A stretch of 64,000 nt of DNA from positions 54,073 to 118,072 of the forward strand of contig PMHJ01000031.1 of the NCBI GenBank assembly GCA_003158175.1. The letters are read 5' to 3'. Below the pieces are notes generated by a model. It was not told where the DNA came from, searched no databases, and was given only the letters and a program-made list of their open reading frames with translations. The DNA comes from Candidatus Cybelea septentrionalis (GTDB lineage: Bacteria > Vulcanimicrobiota > Vulcanimicrobiia > Vulcanimicrobiales > Vulcanimicrobiaceae). Positions 27,468-36,221 of this stretch are shown here, piece after piece; position 1 is the first letter of the stretch; the number at the start of each line of letters is the position of its first letter. Position numbers and translations under genes: made by a program.

Positions 27468-27839
27468 TTGAATCCCTTGTTCGTCCTGGCCGCGGTAACC
27501 GCTAAGGTCCTGCCATCGGCCGCCGCGACGCTGCCGCCCGGAGTCGTGCCCCCACAAATCGTGCCGCCGCAGGCGCAGCCCAGGACGGCGATCGCCATGC
27601 ACGCAGGCTGGCTAACGCATGGTCTGGCCGGCGTCTTCGTGCTGTCCGCCATCTCGCTGATTTTCTTGCTTGCGATCCAAACGACCAAACAGGAGGGCCT
27701 CACCGGCACCATCGGCGGCCGAGTTGAAAGCTCCTATCATGGGCGGCTCGGCGCGGAGGAGCAGCTCAAGCGGCTAACCGGTTTTGTCGCCGTGCTGTTC
27801 GTCGTTTCGGCCTTCGTACTTTCGCTCACGGGTATTTAG
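27468..27839 (+). CDS. secG: Protein translocase subunit SecG
   Basis: A 123-residue protein with two membrane helices (about 45-70 and 100-121). The SecG-type loop joins them: LLAIQTTKQEGLTGTIGG, then YHGRLGAEEQLKRLTGF. A hydrophobic, Pro-rich N-terminal extension of about 40 residues precedes the first conserved helix and is unusual. The TTG start is preceded by AAGGAAGAG. SecG is the accessory subunit of the SecYEG channel. The ABC ATPase gene starts 8 bp after its stop. Confidence 0.82.
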   Translation: MNPLFVLAAVTAKVLPSAAATLPPGVVPPQIVPPQAQPRTAIAMHAGWLTHGLAGVFVLSAISLIFLLAIQTTKQEGLTGTIGGRVESSYHGRLGAEEQLKRLTGFVAVLFVVSAFVLSLTGI

Positions 27840-27846
27840 CGGGCGC

Positions 27847-28872
27847 GTGGATCTGCTCGAGGTCAAGAACCTTCGGACAACGTTTCGCACCGAAGACGGA
27901 CCGGTAACTGCGGTCAACGGCCTATCGTTCTCATTGGATGCCGGCGAAACGCTCGGCATCGTGGGCGAGTCCGGCTCGGGAAAATCGGTAACGGCGCTCT
28001 CCATCATGCGGCTGTTGGCGCGCAACGCCACCGTCACCGCGGACCGCATCGCGCTACGCGGTGAAAGCCTGCCGGCGAAAAGCGAAGCCGAGATGCGCAA
28101 GATCCGCGGCCATCGGATCGCGATGATCTTCCAAGATCCCATGACGTCGCTCAACCCGGTGCTGACCATTGGCGAGCAGATCGCCGAAGCCGTGCGCCTG
28201 CATCTGGGTCTGGGCCCGCGCGAAGCTCGCGACCGCGTCATCGAGATGCTCAATAAAGTCCGCATTCCGCAACCGGAAAAACGCTTGGGCGACTATCCGC
28301 ACCAATTCTCCGGCGGGATGCGCCAGCGCGTGATGATTGCGATGGCGCTCTCCTGTAATCCGGAGCTCTTGATTGCCGACGAGCCGACCACGGCGCTCGA
28401 CGTTACGATTCAAGCGCAGGTCTTGGAGCTGATGGCCTTGCTCCAAAGCGAGACCGGAGCGGCGATCATCCTGATCACGCACGATCTGGGCGTGGTAGCG
28501 GAGTTCTGCAAGAACGTGCTCGTCATGTACGGCGGCAACATGGTCGAATATGGAACGGCCGAACAGATCTTTGCCGAACCGCGCATGCCCTACACCCAAG
28601 GGCTTCTCGCATCGCTGCCGCGCCTCGATCGCAGTGATCGCCAGCGCCTCGAGCCGATTGCCGGCCAGCCGCCGAACTTGTTGCGTCTGCCGCCGGGATG
28701 TGCGTTTGCGCCGCGCTGCGCCTATCGCATGCCGATCTGCGATCAGCCCGTTCCGCTCTACGATTTCGGAGCGGGGCATCTCGCCCGCTGCTATCTCTAC
28801 GACGAGCGGGCGCGCGATCAGCGCCCCGAAGCGATGCGCGAGCTTCCGACGATCCCGGCCGGCACCTCGTGA
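27847..28872 (+). CDS. dppD: Peptide ABC transporter ATP-binding protein (DppD/OppD type)
   Basis: A 341-residue ATPase. Walker A is GESGSGKS, signature [15 protein letters not shown], Walker [14 protein letters not shown]-loop LITHDLG. The C-terminal oligopeptide-transporter extension has the Cys-rich [20 protein letters not shown] motif. I chose GTG at 27847 because the protein then starts [13 protein letters not shown]; a longer upstream frame overlaps secG and is not conserved. It ends GTGA, sharing bases with the start of the dppF-like gene. Confidence 0.92.
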   Translation: MDLLEVKNLRTTFRTEDGPVTAVNGLSFSLDAGETLGIVGESGSGKSVTALSIMRLLARNATVTADRIALRGESLPAKSEAEMRKIRGHRIAMIFQDPMTSLNPVLTIGEQIAEAVRLHLGLGPREARDRVIEMLNKVRIPQPEKRLGDYPHQFSGGMRQRVMIAMALSCNPELLIADEPTTALDVTIQAQVLELMALLQSETGAAIILITHDLGVVAEFCKNVLVMYGGNMVEYGTAEQIFAEPRMPYTQGLLASLPRLDRSDRQRLEPIAGQPPNLLRLPPGCAFAPRCAYRMPICDQPVPLYDFGAGHLARCYLYDERARDQRPEAMRELPTIPAGTS

Positions 28873-29876
28873 CCAGCGCCGCTTTGGTCGAAGCGAAGGA
28901 TCTCTACAAATACTTTCCGATCTATGCCGGATTGACGTCGCGCCACGTCGCCGACGTCCGCGCCGTCGACGGCGTCAGCTTTACGATTCAAGAGGGCGAA
29001 ACGCTGGGACTCGTCGGCGAGTCGGGCTCCGGAAAGACGACGATCGGCCGTCTCTTGCTGCGGCTGTTGCCGGTGACCAAAGGCGAGATCGATTTCGAGG
29101 ACCGGAACATTTTGACGATGAACCGCGGCGATATCCGCCGTCTGCGGCGCTCGGTGCAGATCATCTTCCAGGATCCGTTCGCTTCGTTGAATCCGCGCAT
29201 GTCGATCGGAGAGATCGTCGGGGAGCCGATCCGCATTCACGGGCTGGCGAAGGGAAAGGACGTCGACGACCGCGTCCGCGAGCTGCTGGGCCTCGTCGGT
29301 CTGCAACCCTATCACGCGAACCGGTATCCGCACGAGTTCTCGGGAGGGCAGCGTCAACGCGTGGGAATCGCGCGTGCGCTCGCCGTCCAGCCGCGCTTCA
29401 TCGTCTGCGACGAGCCCGTGTCCGCCTTGGACGTCTCGATTCAGGCCCAAGTCATCAACTTGCTCGAAGACCTGCAAGAGAAGTTCAAGCTCACGTACCT
29501 CTTTATCGCTCACGACCTTTCGGTCGTGCGCCACATCTCGACTCGGGTCGCGGTGATGTACGTCGGCAAGATCGTCGAGCTCGCGTCTCGCGACGACCTC
29601 TACGAGAACCCGCTCCACCCGTACACGCAGGCGCTGCTCTCGGCGATTCCGATTCCCGATCCGGTCGTGGAGAAACGGCGAAAGCGCATCGTCCTGACGG
29701 GCGACATTCCCTCGCCGGTCAATCCTCCGCCGGGCTGTCGCTTTCACACCCGTTGCCCGCTGGCATTCGATCGCTGCAAAACCGAGGTGCCGCCGCTGCG
29801 CGAATATGCGCCGGGGCACTTCGCCGCCTGTCACTGGGTCGAGGAGCACGACGGCAAAGCCCCCGATCTGATTTGA
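28869..29876 (+). CDS. dppF: Peptide ABC transporter ATP-binding protein (DppF/OppF type)
   Basis: A 335-residue ATPase. Walker [10 protein letters not shown], signature [15 protein letters not shown], Walker [13 protein letters not shown], and the C-terminal [19 protein letters not shown] motif. It starts with GTG overlapping the dppD-like stop. Together the two proteins form the asymmetric ATPase pair of a di/oligopeptide or nickel-type importer. No permease or binding-protein gene is adjacent: the operon ends at a hairpin. The membrane partners must be encoded elsewhere. Confidence 0.92.
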   Translation: MTSAALVEAKDLYKYFPIYAGLTSRHVADVRAVDGVSFTIQEGETLGLVGESGSGKTTIGRLLLRLLPVTKGEIDFEDRNILTMNRGDIRRLRRSVQIIFQDPFASLNPRMSIGEIVGEPIRIHGLAKGKDVDDRVRELLGLVGLQPYHANRYPHEFSGGQRQRVGIARALAVQPRFIVCDEPVSALDVSIQAQVINLLEDLQEKFKLTYLFIAHDLSVVRHISTRVAVMYVGKIVELASRDDLYENPLHPYTQALLSAIPIPDPVVEKRRKRIVLTGDIPSPVNPPPGCRFHTRCPLAFDRCKTEVPPLREYAPGHFAACHWVEEHDGKAPDLI

Positions 29877-29902
29877 CGCTCGCGGCGAGCGCTACATGAA
29901 AA

Positions 29903-29940
29903 ACGGGCGGTCGCATTTGCGATCGCCCGTCGTTCTTTCT
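29903..29940. terminator. Bidirectional terminator between dppF and the histone-like gene
   Basis: Arms ACGGGCGGTCGC and GCGATCGCCCGT around ATTT, followed on the plus strand by CGTTCTTTCTT; the minus-strand side has a shorter A-run to match (TGAAAA). It lies between two convergent genes, so it can serve both. Confidence 0.8.
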
Positions 29941-29951
29941 TCCGTTACGCG

Positions 29952-30398
29952 TTAGGCTTTCTTTTTGCGGCCGCCCTTGCGTTTGCGCCGGACGATTTTA
30001 CGGGCGCCGGCTTTCGCGACCCCGGTCTTGCGGCGAGTGGTTTTGCGGGCTTTGCGCGCGCCCTTGCGTACGGCCTTGCGCACTTTACGCGCGCCCTTGC
30101 GGGCTTTGCGCGCGCCCTTGCGGACTTTGCGCGCGCCCTTGCGTACGGCTTTGCGAGCCTTGCGCCCGCCCTTGCGTACAGCCTTGCGGACCTTGCGCAC
30201 TACCTTACGCGTCGTCTTACGAACCTTACGGGCGGCTTTGCGAGCCCCTTTCTTACGTCCGTTCGTTGCCTTCTTCCGACCATTCGCGGCCTTCTTTACG
30301 GCAACAACGGCTGCAACGGCTTTGCGGCGACGTGCCTTACGGCGCGGTTTCGCTTCCGGCATTGCCGGCCCGCCGTTCATCGTGGAATCCGAGTCCAT
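29952..30398 (-). CDS. Histone-H1-like Lys/Arg/Ala-rich nucleoid protein
   Basis: A 148-residue protein of which about 69 residues (47%) are Lys or Arg. The main body (about residues 45-125) is a chain of RK doublets spaced by Ala, Val, Gly or Thr, such as ARKVRKGARKARKG, like the C-terminal domain of histone H1, HctB or AlgP. A short acidic/neutral N-terminus (MDSDSTMNGGPAMPEA) comes first. GAGGAGG directly before the ATG is a strong ribosome site. Binding and compaction of DNA is inferred from composition. The low-complexity DNA leaves a long antisense open frame that is not a gene. Confidence 0.82.
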   Translation of the reverse strand: MDSDSTMNGGPAMPEAKPRRKARRRKAVAAVVAVKKAANGRKKATNGRKKGARKAARKVRKTTRKVVRKVRKAVRKGGRKARKAVRKGARKVRKGARKARKGARKVRKAVRKGARKARKTTRRKTGVAKAGARKIVRRKRKGGRKKKA

Positions 30399-30522
30399 TC
30401 ATTCCTCCTCGTCCCCGGGGACGATAAGCGTTATTGGACAGCGCTCTGTGGCGCTTTTGTTCGCAATCATAGAGGATTTTGCCAAATCATGCAAATTCAC
30501 GCGCTCGCGCGCGCAACACTTT

Positions 30523-30564
30523 GTCATCCTGAGGTGTGTCATCCTGAGCCTGTCGAAGGATGAA
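30523..30564. repeat. Palindromic element just upstream of the topA promoter
   Basis: GTCATCCTGAGG followed by a second GTCATCCTGAGCCTGTCGAAGGATGAA core. The element ends 4 bp before the predicted topA -35 box. The remaining bases between the histone-like gene and topA (30399-30522) show no gene. Confidence 0.82.
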
Positions 30565-30567
30565 GGA

Positions 30568-30596
30568 TTGCCGGGCCTTGACCCCGGCGGTATACT
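30568..30596 (+). promoter_or_regulatory. Predicted sigma-70 promoter of topA, possibly leaderless
   Basis: TTGCCG (30568-30573), a 17-bp spacer and TATACT (30591-30596). The topA GTG starts at 30604, so transcription would begin at or within a base of the start codon and no ribosome site is present. Confidence 0.5.
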
Positions 30597-30603
30597 AAGC
30601 CCC

Positions 30604-32724
30604 GTGAAAAAGCCCCTCATTATCGTCGAATCGCCGACGAAAGCGAGGACGATCAAGAAGTTTCTTCCCGCGCGATATGTGGTGAAGGCATCGGTGGGGC
30701 ACGTGCGCGACCTCCCAAAGAGCTCGCTGGGGGTCGACGTTGATAACGATTTTACGCCGCGCTATTTGACGATCAAAGGCAAAGGCGACATCATAAAAGA
30801 GTTGCGGAGCGCCGTAAAAAGCGCGACGGAAGTCTACCTCGCAACCGATCCCGATCGCGAGGGTGAAGCAATCGCATGGCACCTGGCCGAGCTGCTCAAA
30901 CTCCCCGATCCCAAGCGGATCGAGCTTCATGAGATCACGAAGGCGGCGGCGCTTGCGGCTCTCAAAGACGCCCATCATATCGACATGGGGCGGGTAAACG
31001 CACAGCAGGCCCGCCGAATTCTCGACCGTCTCGTCGGATATAAAATCTCGCCGCTGCTCTGGGCCAAGGTGCGCGGCGGGCTTTCCGCTGGGCGCGTGCA
31101 GTCGGTGGCGGTTAAGCTGATCGTCGACCGGGAGCGCGAGATCCTCGCCTTCATTCCTAAGGAATACTGGAGCGTTACGGCGCTTTTGGCGCGGGTCGCA
31201 GCGTTGGCGGCGGATTCCGATATGCCGTTTGCAGCAGAGCTCGTATCGCACGGCGGCAAGAAGCTCGAGCTGCGAACGCAGGCCGAAACCGAGGCGGCAT
31301 TACGGGCGCTGGAAGGCGCCGCTTACCGCGTCGGCTCGATCAAGAAGCGCGAGGTTCGGCGCAACGCGCCCGCGCCGTTTACGACCTCGACGCTGCAGCA
31401 AGAGGCCTCGCGCAAGCTCAAGATGCGCGTTCGCCGCGCGATGCAAATCGCCCAAGCACTCTACGAGGGCGTCGACCTGGGCGCGAGTGAGGGAACCGTC
31501 GGCTTGATCACATACATGCGCACCGACTCGACGCGAATCAGCGATCAGGCGCGCGATGCAGCCCGCGAGTTCATCGTCGCCGAGTACGGCGAAGCCTTCC
31601 ACGGTGGCCGCCGGTACGCCGTTCGCGAGGGAGCACAGGACGCGCACGAAGCGATTCGTCCGACCTCGGTCCATCACACGCCGGCGCGTCTCGCGAGCCA
31701 CCTCAAACGCGAGGAGCTTCGTCTTTATACGCTGATCTGGGAACGTTTCGTCGCTTCGCAGATGTCGCAGGCGCTCTTCGATCAGACCGTCGTCGACGTG
31801 ACCGCCGGTGAGTACGGGTTCCGCGCGACGGGCACGATCATGCGTTTCCCCGGCTTCACCCGTGTCTACGACGAGGGCAAAGATGAGGAGAGCGCCGGGA
31901 AGGGTCGCATTCGGCTACCCGAGCTGAACGAGAACGAAGACCTCGATTGCCGCAAACTGGAGCCCAAGCAGCACTTTACCGAACCGCCGCCGCGGTATAC
32001 CGAAGCCGCGCTGGTCAAGGCGCTCGAAGAGAACGGCATCGGCCGGCCCTCGACGTACTCGACGATCGTGGAGACGATTCAGGCGCGGGGCTACGCCACA
32101 CAGCAAGAACGGCGGTTCGTGCCGACCGAAATCGGCATCGCGGTGAACGATCTGCTCGTCGAGCATTTTCCAAAGATTCTCAATCTCGCTTTCACGGCGC
32201 AGATGGAAGGCGATCTCGACAAGGTCGCCGTGGGGAACGAGAATTGGATTACGCTGTTGCGAAGCTTCTACGGTCCGTTTGCGAGCGAGCTCGAGGAAGC
32301 CGAAAAGAGGCTTCCGCGCCTGGAGCTGCGCGACGAGCCGACCGACGAAATCTGCCCGAAATGCGGACGTCCAATGGTGATCAAGACCGGGCGTTTCGGC
32401 CGTTTCATTTCTTGTACGGGTTATCCCGAATGTAAGACTGCAAAACCGATCGTCAAGGAGACGGGCGTTCCGTGCCCCAAGTGCGGCGGCGCGATCGTCG
32501 AGCGCCGCTCGAAGAAGGGCCGCACGTTCTACGGTTGCGGGAACTATCCCAACTGCGATTTCATCTCATGGGATCCGGTGGTCGTGCAGCGCTGTCCCGT
32601 CTGTGGCTCGTACGTCGTCAGCAAGACGCGCCGCGGAGGAACGGCTCGCCTGGAGTGCGCCGCCGACCGCACGCACCACGTCGAAGCGGAATCGCCCGAC
32701 GAGAAAGAACCCGTCGAAGTATAG
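30604..32724 (+). CDS. topA: DNA topoisomerase I (type IA)
   Basis: A 706-residue enzyme that relaxes negative supercoils through a 5'-phosphotyrosine link. The Toprim domain is at the start (KPLIIVESPTKARTIKKF and ATDPDREGEAIAWHLAEL). The catalytic Tyr is about Y304 in LITYMRTDSTRIS. Three C-terminal zinc ribbons follow: CPKCGRP...CTGYPEC, CPKCGGA...CGNYPNC and CPVCGSY...LEC. GTG at 30604 gives the conserved N-terminus; the frame stays open far upstream only because it runs antisense to the histone-like gene. Its TAG shares bases with the putative ATA start of trmFO. Confidence 0.96.
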   Translation: MKKPLIIVESPTKARTIKKFLPARYVVKASVGHVRDLPKSSLGVDVDNDFTPRYLTIKGKGDIIKELRSAVKSATEVYLATDPDREGEAIAWHLAELLKLPDPKRIELHEITKAAALAALKDAHHIDMGRVNAQQARRILDRLVGYKISPLLWAKVRGGLSAGRVQSVAVKLIVDREREILAFIPKEYWSVTALLARVAALAADSDMPFAAELVSHGGKKLELRTQAETEAALRALEGAAYRVGSIKKREVRRNAPAPFTTSTLQQEASRKLKMRVRRAMQIAQALYEGVDLGASEGTVGLITYMRTDSTRISDQARDAAREFIVAEYGEAFHGGRRYAVREGAQDAHEAIRPTSVHHTPARLASHLKREELRLYTLIWERFVASQMSQALFDQTVVDVTAGEYGFRATGTIMRFPGFTRVYDEGKDEESAGKGRIRLPELNENEDLDCRKLEPKQHFTEPPPRYTEAALVKALEENGIGRPSTYSTIVETIQARGYATQQERRFVPTEIGIAVNDLLVEHFPKILNLAFTAQMEGDLDKVAVGNENWITLLRSFYGPFASELEEAEKRLPRLELRDEPTDEICPKCGRPMVIKTGRFGRFISCTGYPECKTAKPIVKETGVPCPKCGGAIVERRSKKGRTFYGCGNYPNCDFISWDPVVVQRCPVCGSYVVSKTRRGGTARLECAADRTHHVEAESPDEKEPVEV

Positions 32725-34187
32725 AACGACTAACCGTTAAACGACTAACCGTTATTGGAGGCGGACTTGCCGGCTGCGAGGCAGCGTGGCAGGCTGCGCG
32801 CTGCGGCGTCGAGGTGGACCTGTACGAAATGCGGCCGAACCGCAGCGGTCCGGCCCATACCTCGGGCACACTCGCCGAACTGGTTTGCAGCAACTCGTTT
32901 CGCGGCGCAGCGCTCGAAAACGCCGTCGGCCTGCTCAAAGAAGAGCTCGCGCGACTAGGCTCACTCATCATCACGTCGGCGCGCGAGTGCGCCGTTCCGG
33001 CGGGCGGTGCTCTGGCCGTCGATCGGGCGCGCTTCGCCGCGCTGGTTGAATCGCGTGTTGCCGGCGAACCGCGGATCACACTGCACCGGGAAGAGGTTCG
33101 CGCGATTCCGGTGGATCGGCCGGTAATCGTCGCCTGCGGGCCGCTGCCCAGCGACGAGTTCCTGACGATACTGGACGAGGTGCTCTCGGTCACCCTTCGA
33201 CACGCTCAGGGTGACACTGAGAGCGCTCAGGGTGACACTGCGAGCGCTCAGGGTGACACTGGGAGCGCCCAGAGTGACGGTGCGAGGCGGGGGAGGCTTC
33301 ATTATTATGATGCGGCTTCGCCGATCGTGGACGCGGACTCAATCGACGAATCGTTCATGTATCGAAAGTCGCGTTACGATAAAGGCGATGGCGACGATTA
33401 TCTCAACATTCCGTTAAATCGCGCGCAGTACGCGCAACTGCTCGCCGACCTGCGCACGCTCGAGCGCCATCCCGCGAAAGACTTTGAAGAGACGCGTTAT
33501 TTCGAAGGCTGTCTGCCAATCGAGGAGATGGCCGACCGGGGCGACGACGTGTTGCGCTTCGGTCCGCTCAAACCGGTCGGCTTGCGAGATCCGAGCACGG
33601 GCGTGACGCCCTTCGCCGTCGTGCAACTGCGCAAAGAGAACGCAGAAGCTACCGCGTACAACCTCGTCGGCTTTCAAACGCGACTCGCGTGGCCGGCTCA
33701 GAAAGAGGCGTTCGGGAAACTTCCTGGTCTTGCGCAGGCGGAGTGGCTGCGGCTCGGCGTGATGCACCGCAACACATTCATCGATTCTCCGCGACTGCTC
33801 GACGAGCGGCTGCGTTTGCGGGGCATGCGCTGCCTCTACTTCGCGGGGCAGATTACCGGCGCGGAAGGCTACGTAGAGGCGGCGGCGTGCGGCGCGATGA
33901 CGGGCATGCACGCGGCGCGCGAGATCCTGGGGCTGCCGGCGGTCGAGTTACCCCGCGAAACGGCGTTCGGCGCCGTCGTTGCGCACCTGCAGAACCGTCA
34001 CACCGCCGACTTTCAGCCGTCAAACGTCACCTGGGGAGCCTTCCCGGTCATGCTTCGACAGCATGACAAGGGGAGCGGCCAGCATGACAAAACCGGCAAG
34101 CGGGAGAGGCGGCGGATGATGGCCGAGCGCGCGCTCGCCGCCATCGAGAAATTCGCATCTGAAACCGTTATGGCGCCGGTCGGGTAG
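32721..34187 (+). CDS. trmFO: tRNA (uracil-5-)-methyltransferase TrmFO, with two repeat-derived inserts
   Basis: A folate/FAD-dependent enzyme that makes m5U54 in tRNA. The FAD motif RLTVIGGGLAGCEAAWQ opens the protein; LVCSNSFRG, CLPIEEMADRG, QLRKENAEATAYN and FAGQITGAEGYVEAAA are family motifs. No ATG, GTG or TTG lies near the conserved N-terminus. ATA at 32721 overlaps the topA stop; the nearest ordinary in-frame start is GTG 32655 inside topA. A 21-bp repeat array (33189-33279) adds about 30 residues (AQGDTES, AQGDTAS, AQGDTGS...) before YDAASPIVDADS. A second array (34047-34090) adds RQHDKGSGQHDKTG near the C-terminus. Normal family length is about 440 residues. Confidence 0.9.
   Translation: MERLTVKRLTVIGGGLAGCEAAWQAARCGVEVDLYEMRPNRSGPAHTSGTLAELVCSNSFRGAALENAVGLLKEELARLGSLIITSARECAVPAGGALAVDRARFAALVESRVAGEPRITLHREEVRAIPVDRPVIVACGPLPSDEFLTILDEVLSVTLRHAQGDTESAQGDTASAQGDTGSAQSDGARRGRLHYYDAASPIVDADSIDESFMYRKSRYDKGDGDDYLNIPLNRAQYAQLLADLRTLERHPAKDFEETRYFEGCLPIEEMADRGDDVLRFGPLKPVGLRDPSTGVTPFAVVQLRKENAEATAYNLVGFQTRLAWPAQKEAFGKLPGLAQAEWLRLGVMHRNTFIDSPRLLDERLRLRGMRCLYFAGQITGAEGYVEAAACGAMTGMHAAREILGLPAVELPRETAFGAVVAHLQNRHTADFQPSNVTWGAFPVMLRQHDKGSGQHDKTGKRERRRMMAERALAAIEKFASETVMAPVG
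32725..32754 (+). repeat. 15-bp perfect tandem duplication at the topA/trmFO junction
   Basis: AACGACTAACCGTTA occurs twice, at 32725-32739 and 32740-32754. It adds five codons (two copies of RLTV-like sequence) directly before the conserved FAD-binding motif of TrmFO. Confidence 0.92.
33189..33279. repeat. In-frame palindromic-element array in trmFO, 21-bp period
   Basis: A perfect core with arms GTCACCC and GGGTGAC (33189-33215) runs into three further 21-bp units beginning GCTCAGGGTGACACT, the last diverged to GCCCAGAGTGACGGT. The units translate as seven-residue AQGDTxS repeats. Confidence 0.92.
34047..34090. repeat. In-frame palindromic element near the 3' end of trmFO, 21-bp spacing
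   Basis: GTCATGC TTCGACA GCATGAC forms a tight hairpin with a 7-nt loop. A second AGCATGACAA follows 21 bp after the first. It lies inside the coding region and keeps the frame. Confidence 0.85.
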
Positions 34188-34200
34188 AGTTAGAGGCCAT

Positions 34201-34731
34201 ATGAAGGTTCGTTCTACAACAATTCTGGCCGTGCGTCGCGACGGGAAGCTCGCGATCGCCGGAGACGGCCAAGTGACCCTCGATAAGACCATCGTCAAAC
34301 ACGGTGCGCGCAAGGTTCGCAAGATCAGCAGCGGCAAGGTCTTGGCCGGTTTCGCCGGCTCGGCCGCCGACGGTATCACCCTGCTCGAAAAGTTCGAAAG
34401 CAAGTTCGCGGAGTTCAAGGACCTCACGCGCGCCGCGGTCGAGTTGGCCAAAGATTGGCGGCAAGATCGCGCGCTGCGACGTTTGGAGGCGCTCATGATC
34501 GTCGGAAATCCCGAGCATCTGTTCGTGCTCTCCGGGAGCGGCGACGTTATCGAACCCGATCAGGGCGTCGCGGCGATCGGTAGCGGCGGCCCCTACGCTC
34601 AGGCGGCCGCGACGGCGATGCTGCACAACACCACCCTCGCAGCGGACGAGATCGCGCGCAAGGGACTCGAGATCGCCGCCGAGATCTGCATCTACACGAA
34701 TACCGATATCATCGTGGAGACTCTTCCATGA
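34201..34731 (+). CDS. hslV: ATP-dependent protease HslUV, peptidase subunit HslV
   Basis: A 176-residue proteasome-like N-terminal-threonine peptidase. MKVRS precedes TTILAVRRDGKLAIAGDGQVTL, so a five-residue propeptide must be removed to expose the catalytic Thr. AGFAGSAADGITLLEKFE and GSGGPYAQAAATAM are family motifs. AGAGG lies upstream of the ATG. Its stop overlaps the hslU ATG (ATGA). It forms the protease chamber with HslU. Confidence 0.95.
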   Translation: MKVRSTTILAVRRDGKLAIAGDGQVTLDKTIVKHGARKVRKISSGKVLAGFAGSAADGITLLEKFESKFAEFKDLTRAAVELAKDWRQDRALRRLEALMIVGNPEHLFVLSGSGDVIEPDQGVAAIGSGGPYAQAAATAMLHNTTLAADEIARKGLEIAAEICIYTNTDIIVETLP

Positions 34732-36164
34732 CCGGCATGCTGGTTACCACGCTCGATCCGGCAACGCTGACGCCCCGCCAAATCGTCGAGGAGCTCGACA
34801 AGCACATCGTCGGGCAAGGCAAAGCCAAGCGCGCCGTCGCGATTGCGCTGCGTAACCGGTACCGCCGCGTCCGCGCCCGCGAAGACTTGCGCGAGGAGAT
34901 CACGCCGAAGAACATTTTGATGATCGGCCCGACCGGCGTCGGCAAGACCGAGATCGCTCGGCGCCTGGCGGCATTGGTTGGCGCGCCGTTCATCAAGGTC
35001 GAGGCGACGAAGTATACCGAGGTCGGATACGTCGGCCGCGACGTGGAATCGATGGTGCGCGATCTCGTGGAAGCTGCGATTCGTACCGTTATGGATGAGC
35101 GGCGCGAGGAAGTTCGCGAGCTTGCGGCGAGCCATGCGGTCGAGCGCGTCATCGACGTGCTTAACCCCGAGACCCGTCCGCCCGGATCGAACTCGTCGGG
35201 AAATCCGCTCGGCGCCGCTCTTGGGTCGATTTTCGGCGGTAACGTTTCCCAACAGCAGCACACCCCGCCGCCGGTCAACGTATCGCCGGACGCGCAGCGC
35301 GTCCGCGACCAAACGCGCGGCGAGATCGAGCGGGGCTTCTACAACGTTCGGCTGATCGAGATCGAAGTCGAGGAAACCGCGTCGTTGCCGATCGGCGTCA
35401 TCGGCGGCGGCATGGATCAGAGCGGCGATCTGGGCGAGATGCTCGGCGGAATTCTGCCCAAGCGCAAGACGAAAAAGCGCGTGACGGTCGTCGACGCATT
35501 GCGCATCTTCGAGCAAGAAGAGGCCGCGAAGCTCATCGACATGGACGCAGTCAAGCGAGAGGCGCTACGGCGTGCCGCCGAAGACGGAATTATTTTCATC
35601 GATGAGATCGATAAGGTCGCCGGTTCGCAGCAGCGCGGTGGTCCCGACGTTTCACGAGAGGGCGTGCAGCGCGACATCCTGCCGATCGTCGAAGGCTCGA
35701 CGGTTAACACCAAGCACGGTCCGATCAAAACCGATCACGTCTTGTTTATCGCGGCAGGCGCGTTTCATATGAGCAAGCCGTCCGATCTCATCCCCGAGCT
35801 GCAGGGCCGCTTGCCGATTCGGGTCGAGCTCGATTCGTTGACGGCCGAGGATTTCAAGACGATTCTCACCCAGCCCAAGAACGCATTGGTCGAGCAGTAC
35901 AAGGCGCTCCTCGCGACGGACGGCGTCACGCTCGATTTTCGCGACGATGCGATCGAGCAGCTCGCTAACTTCGCCATGACGGTGAACGAGCAGACCGAGA
36001 ACATCGGTGCTCGCCGGCTGCATACCGTGCTCGAACGCATGCTCGAAGACGTCAGCTTCGAGGCGCCCGAGAACGGGGGCACCGTCGTGGTCGATAGTGA
36101 GTACGTGAAAAAGCGGCTGGCCGACGTGGTGGCAAACGCCGACCTTTCGGGGTACATTCTCTAA
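34728..36164 (+). CDS. hslU: ATP-dependent protease HslUV, ATPase subunit HslU
   Basis: A 478-residue AAA+ unfoldase. LTPRQIVEELDKHIVGQGKAKRAVA opens the N-domain; Walker A is GPTGVGKTE; the GYVGRD pore loop follows; Walker B is GIIFIDEIDKV. An inserted I-domain lies around residues 110-260, and the sensor region NIGARRLHTVLERMLED and C-terminal SGYIL tail that docks into HslV are intact. The order topA-trmFO-hslV-hslU matches the Firmicutes cluster but lacks the xerC gene usually found between trmFO and hslV. Confidence 0.96.
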   Translation: MTGMLVTTLDPATLTPRQIVEELDKHIVGQGKAKRAVAIALRNRYRRVRAREDLREEITPKNILMIGPTGVGKTEIARRLAALVGAPFIKVEATKYTEVGYVGRDVESMVRDLVEAAIRTVMDERREEVRELAASHAVERVIDVLNPETRPPGSNSSGNPLGAALGSIFGGNVSQQQHTPPPVNVSPDAQRVRDQTRGEIERGFYNVRLIEIEVEETASLPIGVIGGGMDQSGDLGEMLGGILPKRKTKKRVTVVDALRIFEQEEAAKLIDMDAVKREALRRAAEDGIIFIDEIDKVAGSQQRGGPDVSREGVQRDILPIVEGSTVNTKHGPIKTDHVLFIAAGAFHMSKPSDLIPELQGRLPIRVELDSLTAEDFKTILTQPKNALVEQYKALLATDGVTLDFRDDAIEQLANFAMTVNEQTENIGARRLHTVLERMLEDVSFEAPENGGTVVVDSEYVKKRLADVVANADLSGYIL

Positions 36165-36221
36165 GGGAATTCCCATTAGGACCTACAGGTCCGGCTACCG
36201 CGCAACGAGGATTCTTACAGC

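Noticed and set aside
29965..30603. Upstream extension of topA across the histone-like gene
   Set aside because: The frame is open only because it is the complement of Lys/Arg codons. The topoisomerase N-terminus clearly begins at GTG 30604.
36165..36221. Short palindromes GGGAATTCCC and GGACC-TACA-GGTCC after hslU as a terminator
   Set aside because: Stems are only five bases, and no T-run follows. Not convincing.
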